The notes beneath the pieces are model-generated. The model saw only the letters and a program-made list of their open reading frames with translations. It was not told the origin of the DNA and did not search any database. The translations under genes and the position numbers were made by a program. Of a DNA stretch of 22,253 nt, positions 8,146 through 13,870 are shown in pieces; within the stretch, counting starts at the first letter, position 1; each line of letters starts with the position of its first letter. The stretch is from JAQIBY01 sp034721855. GTDB taxonomy: Bacteria; Bacteroidota; Bacteroidia; Bacteroidales; ML635J-15. Where the stretch lies: positions 1 through 22,253 of the forward strand of contig JAYENB010000063.1 of assembly GCA_034721855.1 (NCBI GenBank), written 5' to 3'.

Positions 8146-9204
8146 ATGGAAAAAATAAGAACACATATCGCATTTGCCTTATTGGCTCTGTTGGCATTTT
8201 CAACTGCCTGCATGGAAGATGATATGCAACCGGTCACGGCATTTGACACAAGCGGCGAAGGGATATTTATTGCCTGTGAGGGGAATTTTATGTATGGCAA
8301 CGCATCTCTTTCATATTACGATGTATCCACCGGTGAAATGCACAACCAGGTTTTCCTGAAAGCCAATGGGATTCCCCTTGGTGATGTAGCCCAGTCGCTG
8401 CTTATGCATGATAGAGAACTCTGGATATCGGTAAACAACTCCGGTAAAATATATGCCATTGACCCACAGACTTTCCAGCATAATGGCATCATTAAAGAAC
8501 TGGTTTCACCGCGCTATATGCTTCCCGTTTCCGATGATGAAATATGGGTATCCGACCTGTACGCAGGGGTTATTCATGTCATTGACACCAAATCATACGA
8601 AACCACCGGTGAAATATCTTTGAATACAGGCGACCAGATTATTCACAATGCCGAACAAATGCTGCGGTACAACAATACTGTCATCACAAATTGCTGGTCA
8701 TCAGACAATACCATTCTGTTCATAGATATCAACGAAAAGAAAGTCACTGACAGCATAAAAGTCCGGTATCAACCCAAAAAGATAAGGCTCGACAAAGACG
8801 GGAAACTATGGATTTTATCGGATGGAGAATACGATAGCGATGGGGAAAAACCGGCATTACAACGCATAAATCCGGAAGACAAAACAGTGGAAACAAGCAT
8901 TGTTTTTAAATCAGGGGATATGCCTACAAATATCCGGTTAAACAGCGAAGGAGACAGCCTGTACATTATCAACAATGACATTTACAAAATGGGTATTGAA
9001 GACCAACACACGGGTGCTCCCATCATTGAAGGAATCAACCATAATTTTTACAACCTGACCGACATTCCGTCTGACGGATTTCTGTATGTTACAGACGCCA
9101 AAAATTACCTTGATCCGGGCATGCTTTATATCTTTAACCAGAATTACAGCGCAATCGACAGCTTAGAAATCGGGATTATCCCTTCAGCAATGGTGTATCC
9201 GTAA
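8146..9204 (+). CDS. btuG: BtuG-like beta-propeller surface lipoprotein (B12 binding)
   Basis: The 352-residue protein has a lipoprotein signal with Cys22 (FSTAC). It is followed by MEDDM, an acidic stretch of the kind that directs Bacteroidota lipoproteins to the cell surface. The body repeats YncE/DUF5074-type blades: GIFIACEGNFMYGNASLSYYD, LWISVNNSGKIYAIDP, IWVSDLYAGVIHVIDT, KLWILSDGEYDSDG, SLYIINNDIYKM and GFLYVTDAKNYLDPGMLYIFN. In Bacteroides, BtuG proteins of this type cap BtuB and capture B12 with very high affinity (established knowledge). The place downstream of btuB and the riboswitch supports the same job. The 540-bp repeat-filled gap means co-transcription with btuB is uncertain. 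A different ligand cannot be excluded. Confidence 0.72.
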   Translation: MEKIRTHIAFALLALLAFSTACMEDDMQPVTAFDTSGEGIFIACEGNFMYGNASLSYYDVSTGEMHNQVFLKANGIPLGDVAQSLLMHDRELWISVNNSGKIYAIDPQTFQHNGIIKELVSPRYMLPVSDDEIWVSDLYAGVIHVIDTKSYETTGEISLNTGDQIIHNAEQMLRYNNTVITNCWSSDNTILFIDINEKKVTDSIKVRYQPKKIRLDKDGKLWILSDGEYDSDGEKPALQRINPEDKTVETSIVFKSGDMPTNIRLNSEGDSLYIINNDIYKMGIEDQHTGAPIIEGINHNFYNLTDIPSDGFLYVTDAKNYLDPGMLYIFNQNYSAIDSLEIGIIPSAMVYP

Positions 9205-9236
9205 GCCATAATCAAATCGTGATTACGGATTTTTTG
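9198..9236 (+). terminator. Probable terminator after btuG
   Basis: CCGT overlapping the stop pairs with ACGG, and AATCA pairs with TGATT inside it, with a bulge on the 5' side; six T residues follow. It would end the B12 locus, which faces the minus-strand trmO gene tail to tail. Confidence 0.5.
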
Positions 9237-9259
9237 ATAGGTACATTTTTTTCAAAACA

Positions 9260-9751
9260 TCATTTTTTATAGTTCCTTTTTCCCTTATCAGAAGCTTTTT
9301 CATCGGAAATGTTATCCTGCCATCCCGAGCGTACATGTTCTTTGCTGTCAAAGCGTTGAATATAAGGCTTAATATCCAGCAACGGCGTGCCATTTAGGAT
9401 ATCAACATCGTTAATAAAAAGTGTATTTCCTTCTATCCTGATTAACCTGACAAGACTAACACCCAGTTTATTGGGACGATGCGGAGATCGTGTGGCAAAA
9501 ACACCATGAGATTCATTAGAAAGATAGGGTGTCTCATGCAAGTGAGTTTCTTCGCTGCGATGAAAATAATAATACAGGTAAATATGGGAAAATGACTGCA
9601 AATCCTGTAATCCCTGAACATAAGCAGTTTCTACAACTACTTTACCTTCAATTCCCTTGGAAAATACCGGCTGTATGGGGATATCGGACAATTCCGTATG
9701 AGGAGAATAAACTATACCGATGGATTTAAAAACAATTTTTTCGTTATTCAT
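9260..9751 (-). CDS. trmO: TrmO, tRNA-Thr t6A37 N6-methyltransferase (cytosolic)
   Basis: The 163-residue protein matches the TrmO/YaeB (UPF0066) family: IGIVYSPH near the start, SHIYLYYYFHRS, FATRSPHRPNKLGVSLVRL (the SAM-binding signature) and DILNGTPLLDIKPYI. These enzymes use S-adenosylmethionine to methylate N6-threonylcarbamoyladenosine at position 37 of tRNA-Thr. It is the short form that lacks the C-terminal domain of the ~235-residue E. coli enzyme. It has no signal peptide. It is a single gene converging on btuG. A second family member with a signal peptide is at 13030. Confidence 0.9.
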   Translation of the reverse strand: MNNEKIVFKSIGIVYSPHTELSDIPIQPVFSKGIEGKVVVETAYVQGLQDLQSFSHIYLYYYFHRSEETHLHETPYLSNESHGVFATRSPHRPNKLGVSLVRLIRIEGNTLFINDVDILNGTPLLDIKPYIQRFDSKEHVRSGWQDNISDEKASDKGKRNYKK

Positions 9752-9813
9752 TTTAAATTCAGTTTATACAAGTTCACAAAATACATATTTTATCATTAAA
9801 TATCATATTACTT

Positions 9814-9960
9814 GAATTGTAACTACTCGGTGATAGAAAAAAAACCTTAACCATTCAAACACATTTGATACGATGGCACGATAGCATGAATGCACGATAG
9901 CGTGATGGAAGATTTTCCCCGTCCAAAAAAAGAACACATAAAGAATTGTAACTATTCAGG
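9814..9960 (+). repeat. 8-base repeat block C between two direct repeats
   Basis: GAATTGTAACTACTCGG (9814-9830) and GAATTGTAACTATTCAG (9943-9959) are near-identical direct repeats about 129 bp apart. Between them, 9869-9910 is a short block of the 8-base family (TACGATGG, CACGATAG, CATGAATG, CACGATAG, CGTGATGG). This fills most of the 333-bp gap between trmO and the next operon; after it there is only a small hairpin (GCAAAC-CTGTCC-GTTTGC near 10000) and the promoter. Confidence 0.65.
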
Positions 9961-10021
9961 CAAATACATTTTTTACCAACTGTTCCCGCTGAGACGCAAA
10001 CCTGTCCGTTTGCAAATTTTC

Positions 10022-10053
10022 TTTGGAAGGTAAAACATTTTTTCGTATTTTTG
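10022..10053 (+). promoter_or_regulatory. Bacteroidota-type promoter of the KaiC-like/MFS operon
   Basis: TTTG at 10022-10025 and TATTTTTG at 10046-10053 with 20 bases between. The fit to the -33/-7 consensus is good. The start codon lies 31 bp downstream. Confidence 0.6.
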
Positions 10054-10084
10054 TTTTTATTTAATCTAAATAAATTGCTTAATT

Positions 10085-10840
10085 ATGAACAAACTATATA
10101 TTGATAAATCCTGGTTTAAGACACTCTTTCCCGAAGGCTTTGCATATCCTTCATCTACCATCATTAGTGGAAAAGGCGGCTCAGGGAAACCGCTAGTTGA
10201 ACTGGCCTTTGTAGCAGAATGGATTCGCAGTGGAAAATCAGTGATTGGCATGCCGCTGCAATATCCGTCGGCAGAATTTGTGCACGCTGCCTTGTCTGAT
10301 TTGTTTAATATGCAATACGATGATTATGCGTCTCAACTTGCTTATCTTAATTTCAACCCGGACGCACAACAAGCTGACAGGATAGACAAATATAATATTG
10401 AAACCAATCTGCTCGAAGAAAACCAGTGGCATAACGCCATTGAGATGGCAAAATCTGATCTGAACACAAAAGATGAAGACATTATGCTGTTTGGAGCGGC
10501 TTTCAATTTGTTGCTGTTTGCTCCCCGCTATAAACAGGCAATACTTGACCGTGTTAACGACATGCTGAAAGATTCTGCTCCCTGCACGGTAATGATATCT
10601 GTCAGCACAAACGCTATGAGGGAAGATATCAGGCGGTGGGAAAATACCGCTGACAACCTGTTATACACACGCATGGATGACAATCATCAGTTGTGGCTCA
10701 ATGCAGAACGGATGAAACACGACAAGTATTCCACCGGTGAAATTAACCTTCCCATCAGCAAAAAGGAAATCAACAGCATGAAAGATATTGCCTTGCACAG
10801 CCGCAATAAAATCATCCCAAAATTGAAAAACATAACATAG
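10085..10840 (+). CDS. KaiC/RadA-like P-loop ATPase with altered Walker A
   Basis: The 251-residue protein has the start of a RecA-fold domain: SSTIISGKGGSGKPLVELAFVAEWIRSGKSVIGMPLQYPS resembles KaiC/RadA-type Walker A plus strand 2 (quoted only as pattern: GKGGSGK at residues 29-35, then P36). The residue after the P-loop lysine is proline, not the Ser/Thr that normally binds Mg2+. I also see no clear Walker B aspartate; the nearest hydrophobic strand is DIMLFGAAFNLLLFA. A later strand, CTVMISVSTNA, fits the fold. The protein may therefore bind a nucleotide weakly or not hydrolyse it. It is first in an operon with a NifX-like gene and an MFS transporter. Function unknown; no signal peptide or membrane segment. 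Confidence 0.7.
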   Translation: MNKLYIDKSWFKTLFPEGFAYPSSTIISGKGGSGKPLVELAFVAEWIRSGKSVIGMPLQYPSAEFVHAALSDLFNMQYDDYASQLAYLNFNPDAQQADRIDKYNIETNLLEENQWHNAIEMAKSDLNTKDEDIMLFGAAFNLLLFAPRYKQAILDRVNDMLKDSAPCTVMISVSTNAMREDIRRWENTADNLLYTRMDDNHQLWLNAERMKHDKYSTGEINLPISKKEINSMKDIALHSRNKIIPKLKNIT

Positions 10841-10843
10841 CAC

Positions 10844-10993
10844 ATGGCAGTCGTGACACACATACACAGCGTTCAAACTTTTCACCTGCCCGGGAAAAGC
10901 ATGTCCATACCCAAAGGTTCTGTACCGGCACCCCCGAAAATGCCATTACACAGCCACAATCAACTATGTTTAACCAGAAAAATTACGATATGA
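10844..10993 (+). CDS. Possible 49-residue small ORF in the operon
   Basis: ATG at 10844 lies 3 bp after the preceding stop, and the TGA at 10991-10993 overlaps the ATG of the NifX-like gene (ATGA at 10990). The same junction joins the later genes of this operon, which argues that ribosomes pass through here. The peptide is Pro/His-rich (e.g. GSVPAPPKMPLHSHN) with no recognised domain, signal or membrane segment. A 49-codon open frame is not rare by chance, so the coupling pattern is the main support. The alternative is plain spacer with the next gene starting at 10966. Confidence 0.3.
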   Translation: MAVVTHIHSVQTFHLPGKSMSIPKGSVPAPPKMPLHSHNQLCLTRKITI

Positions 10994-11403
10994 AATATTC
11001 ATTAAAACTGGCCATCGCGCTTGACAAAGATTTAAAACTACCGGAATCCCATTTCGGGGAATCTGGAAAATTCCTGATATACGGCCTGTCCGAGAACAAA
11101 CTGCATTTTCTAAAGAGCATACCCAATTTGCATAAAAATGATGATGAAGAAACTAACCATGGTGATCCGGTGAAAGGGAATAACATTGCAAACTTGCTTA
11201 AAAATGAAAATGTGCATATCCTAGTATCCAAGTTTTTTGGGCAAAACATCAAAATTGTTTCACAGTTTTTTCTTCCGGTGATTGTTCCCATGACAGATGT
11301 CAAAAATGTGGTAATATTGCTGGAAAATAATGTCAGTAACCTGATAGAAGCGTCAACAACACATTTAAAATCACCCAAATCGAAAGCATACAAACTTAAA
11401 TGA
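10990..11403 (+). CDS. NifX/NifB-family (FeMo cofactor-binding-like) protein
   Basis: 137 residues from the chosen start. Residues ~5-105 follow the dinitrogenase iron-molybdenum cofactor domain (PF02579): LKLAIALDKD, HFGESGKFLIY, then NNIANLLKNENVHILVSKFFGQNIKIV and FFLPVIVP. The protein has no cysteine at all, so it cannot ligate a metal cluster through Cys. Proteins of this fold also occur outside nitrogen fixation as small metal-cluster carriers or with no known role; no nif gene is nearby. I chose ATG 10990 because it gives the family's usual start (MKYSLKLAIALD) and an ATGA overlap with the small upstream ORF; ATG 10966 is possible. The stop overlaps the MFS start (ATGA at 11400). Confidence 0.8.
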   Translation: MKYSLKLAIALDKDLKLPESHFGESGKFLIYGLSENKLHFLKSIPNLHKNDDEETNHGDPVKGNNIANLLKNENVHILVSKFFGQNIKIVSQFFLPVIVPMTDVKNVVILLENNVSNLIEASTTHLKSPKSKAYKLK

Positions 11404-12620
11404 CTGTTGTCAGCAGGGACATATCTAAAAAAAATTTTCATGCTTTTTTGTGGCATGCTTCTTTTTTGGCCATAGCAAAAAACTTCATGGATGTTGACAC
11501 TGTCATTCCTGCGATGCTCCTTAACGCCGGTGGTACTCATATACATGTAGGCATACTTACAGCGATTATGATCGGTGGTTCTCGATTTTCACAATTGTTT
11601 TTTGCACCTGCTATTTCAGGCGTAACGTATAAAAAACCTTTGCTGCTGGGGGGGATCAATGTGCGGATTTTATCCCTTGCTGCTATTGGATTGCTGTTTT
11701 TCAACCTGCAAAACATCAGTTCGGACTGGATTATTGCTCTTATTTTCATCATCATTACAGTGTTCTCACTAACCGGGGCATTTGCTAACATCCCCTATAC
11801 CGATATACTGGGAAAATCCATTCAAGATAGTTACCGGAAATCTTTTTTATCATTGAAACAAATCATTTCCAGTGCCGGGATTTTTGCATCTGCTTTTTTT
11901 GTACGGGAAGTTCTTAGTCAACATACATACCCTGGCAATTATTCCCGCGTATTTTTCTACGCTGCCGGATTTCTAAGCCTGGCAAGTTTGGGCATCTGGG
12001 CTGTCAAAGAGTTTGTGCCTAAAAATTTCAGCCCCATAAAATACAGGTTTGCGGCTATTTTCACAGAACTAAAACAAAATAAGCGATTACAATATTACCT
12101 CATCGGCATCAATACCCTGGGACTTGGTTATGGCATTCTTCCCTTTGTTATATTGTATTCTGATGAATACAAAAATCTGAGCAGCAATTTTGTAGGCAAC
12201 CTGCTGATTGCAAAAACCGTTGGACTAATCATGGCCGGGCTGTTTCTCTTTTATTACGCCAAACAAATCAGATATCACCGGATGATGCAAACCATGGTGA
12301 TTTTAGGAATGATTTTTCCTGCTATACCATGGGTTTTTCCTCATTATTTGGGGGCTTACATCTTTTGTTTTTTTGCCGGCGGGTTGTTTTTGAGCTTATA
12401 TCAGATAATCATAAGTGGTGTTTTGCTGGAAATCAGCACCATTCACAATCGCAGTATCTATACAGGAATTGCCGGAGTAGGAAGCATTTTACCTATTCTG
12501 TTTCCCTTGTTTGGTGGTACTATCATCAGCTTTGCAGGCTTTAATGTGTTTTTTACCATATATACCTTATTTATGTTAATTAGTATTATTTTCATCCAAA
12601 AACTCAACTGTAAAAAATGA
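11400..12620 (+). CDS. Major facilitator superfamily transporter
   Basis: The 406-residue protein has about 12 hydrophobic segments, for example VGILTAIMIGGSRFSQLFFAP, LSLAAIGLLFF, WIIALIFIIITVFSLTGAF, GILPFVILYS, LIMAGLFLFYY and GAYIFCFFAGGLFLSLY, with a long loop near the middle (about residues 205-225). The layout of two six-helix halves fits MFS. The loop after the second or third helix lacks a clear classic GxxxDxxGRR motif, so the subfamily and substrate are unknown. It starts on the stop of the NifX-like gene and its own stop overlaps the next start (ATGA at 12617), so it belongs to the same operon. Confidence 0.8.
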   Translation: MTVVSRDISKKNFHAFLWHASFLAIAKNFMDVDTVIPAMLLNAGGTHIHVGILTAIMIGGSRFSQLFFAPAISGVTYKKPLLLGGINVRILSLAAIGLLFFNLQNISSDWIIALIFIIITVFSLTGAFANIPYTDILGKSIQDSYRKSFLSLKQIISSAGIFASAFFVREVLSQHTYPGNYSRVFFYAAGFLSLASLGIWAVKEFVPKNFSPIKYRFAAIFTELKQNKRLQYYLIGINTLGLGYGILPFVILYSDEYKNLSSNFVGNLLIAKTVGLIMAGLFLFYYAKQIRYHRMMQTMVILGMIFPAIPWVFPHYLGAYIFCFFAGGLFLSLYQIIISGVLLEISTIHNRSIYTGIAGVGSILPILFPLFGGTIISFAGFNVFFTIYTLFMLISIIFIQKLNCKK

Positions 12621-13027
12621 AAACACTTTTTATGTATTGCAACGAATTTGCCTACACACCAACAAAAAAGACACTGGATTTTGTTCCGGACGCCGGTGAT
12701 GGCAAAAGCTTTAAAAATGCACAAACCATCTTCATGCAAATTGAAAAAGAAGATGAAGAAAATGAAAAATCTGTGTTCAAAAAGATAGTCAAGCAAATCA
12801 AATGGATTATCAAGAAAAATCAGCCTGATATCCTCGTATTGCATAGCTTTGCTCATTTATCCGATAGCAAGGCTGATCCTGAGTTTACCATGGATTTTCT
12901 GCAGCGCCTTGAAAAAAGGATGAACGATTCAGGCATTGACACCACTCAAACACCATTCGGGTACTTTCTTGACCTGAAACTTGATGCCCCTGGTTTTTCG
13001 TTGGCACGTGTTTATAAAGCCTTTTGA
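12617..13027 (+). CDS. Stand-alone archaeal-type ThrRS editing domain
   Basis: The 136-residue protein matches the archaeal threonyl-tRNA synthetase editing domain (PF08915, DTD fold): MKTLFMYCNEFAYTPTKKTL at the start, a central VEK/IEKEDEENE segment (FMQIEKEDEENE), LHSFAHLSDSKADPEF (FAHLS at 78-82), and TPFGYFLDLKLDAPG (PFGYF at 113-117). In archaea this domain removes Ser wrongly attached to tRNA-Thr. Bacterial ThrRS carries a different editing domain, so a free copy here could be a trans-editing factor. No synthetase catalytic domain is attached, and the length equals the domain alone. It is coupled to the MFS gene upstream and lies 3 bp before a TrmO-family gene, a second protein whose family acts on tRNA-Thr. 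Confidence 0.85.
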   Translation: MKTLFMYCNEFAYTPTKKTLDFVPDAGDGKSFKNAQTIFMQIEKEDEENEKSVFKKIVKQIKWIIKKNQPDILVLHSFAHLSDSKADPEFTMDFLQRLEKRMNDSGIDTTQTPFGYFLDLKLDAPGFSLARVYKAF

Positions 13028-13029
13028 AC

Positions 13030-13587
13030 ATGAGAATCTTGCTGTATATAATACCATGTATTTGGATATCACTGGCACAAGCACAGGATACAGCAAAAAT
13101 TGTGTATCGTCCGATTGGCTATTTTGAAACGGATTACACCCCTGAAACGGGTGCTCCGCGCCAGGGCATACTGATTGCCGAAAGCAAAGGCAAAATCATC
13201 TTAAAAACTGAATATGGCGGGGATGCATTGGATTTCCTGGATTGGTTTGAATACATCATTGTGCTGTATCATTTTGACCTTGCTTCCGGATGGCAGGCTC
13301 ATGTAGAACCACCAGCCTCTAATCACGAACATAATTTTGGCATCTATTCAACACGCAGCCCAAAACGGCCTAATCCCATCGCCATGTCCATTGTTAAACT
13401 CGAAAAAATCAGTGGTGATACGTTGTTTATTCGTGGTGTTGATGCTTTTGATGGCACACCGGTACTTGATATCAAAGCTTATTTGCCGTCGGTGGATATG
13501 ATAAAATCATTGCAAAATGAAATGATTGAAAAAGAACTGGGACATCACGATGAACTATATATCAAGGATTCAATATTTTACCGATAA
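13030..13587 (+). CDS. TrmO-family protein with a predicted signal peptide
   Basis: 185 residues from ATG 13030. The first 19 (MRILLYIIPCIWISLAQAQ) are a typical Sec signal peptide: Arg2, a hydrophobic core and an A-Q-A cleavage site. The rest is a full TrmO/UPF0066 domain: IVYRPIGYFETDY, YIIVLYHFD, the SAM-binding signature IYSTRSPKRPNPIAMSIVKL (residues 106-125) and DGTPVLDIKAYLP (141-153). The known reaction needs SAM and tRNA, both cytosolic, so an exported copy is unexpected. ATG 13030 is preferred over TTG 13024, which overlaps the upstream stop. GTG 13102 would give a cytosolic protein but would leave the signal-like sequence unexplained. The cytosolic family member is at 9260-9751. 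Confidence 0.8.
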   Translation: MRILLYIIPCIWISLAQAQDTAKIVYRPIGYFETDYTPETGAPRQGILIAESKGKIILKTEYGGDALDFLDWFEYIIVLYHFDLASGWQAHVEPPASNHEHNFGIYSTRSPKRPNPIAMSIVKLEKISGDTLFIRGVDAFDGTPVLDIKAYLPSVDMIKSLQNEMIEKELGHHDELYIKDSIFYR

Positions 13588-13626
13588 GATGAAATAATAC
13601 CTGATGCTTGCATTACAGTTTATAAA

Positions 13627-13806
13627 AACGATAGCACGATGGGGTGAAGGAACGATAGCACGATGGAATGATGGCACGAAGGCACGATAGGGCGAGTTGG
13701 CGAACGATGATAGAGAGATAGAGTGATGGAGTGATGAGTAAGGTGTGGTGAGTAGTGAGTAGTGAGTAGTGAGTGGATATCGTGGCATCGTGCCGTCGTG
13801 CTATCA
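13627..13806 (+). repeat. 8-base tandem repeat block D with inverted arm
   Basis: 13627-13740 reads as 8-base units (AACGATAG, CACGATGG, GGTGAAGG, AACGATAG, CACGATGG, AATGATGG, CACGAAGG, CACGATAG ...). About four copies of the 7-mer GAGTAGT follow (13749-13774), then 13777-13806 carries the same 8-base family on the opposite strand (TATCGTGGCATCGTGCC...). The block can thus fold back on itself. It fills the 283-bp gap before the flavin oxidoreductase gene and abuts that gene's putative -7 element. Confidence 0.75.
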
Positions 13807-13814
13807 TAACTTTG
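13807..13814 (+). promoter_or_regulatory. Putative -7 element (TAACTTTG)
   Basis: TAACTTTG fits TAnnTTTG and lies 57 bp before the ATG at 13871. No TTTG is present at the -33 position, which falls inside the inverted repeat arm. Confidence 0.4.
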
Positions 13815-13870
13815 CGGTGAGTATTTAATAAGTGGTTATTAATTAATTCATGTAAAATTTATAAATACAA

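Noticed and set aside
10966..10989. Upstream ATG for the NifX-like gene
   Set aside because: The eight added residues are outside the family domain, while ATG 10990 shows the ATGA coupling used elsewhere in the operon.
13102..13587. GTG start for a cytosolic form of the second TrmO
   Set aside because: The preceding in-frame 24 codons form a complete signal peptide that would be unexplained; kept only as an alternative.
7687..13806. CRISPR array reading of the 8-base repeats
   Set aside because: Units are 8 bases, degenerate and without unique spacers; no cas gene is present.
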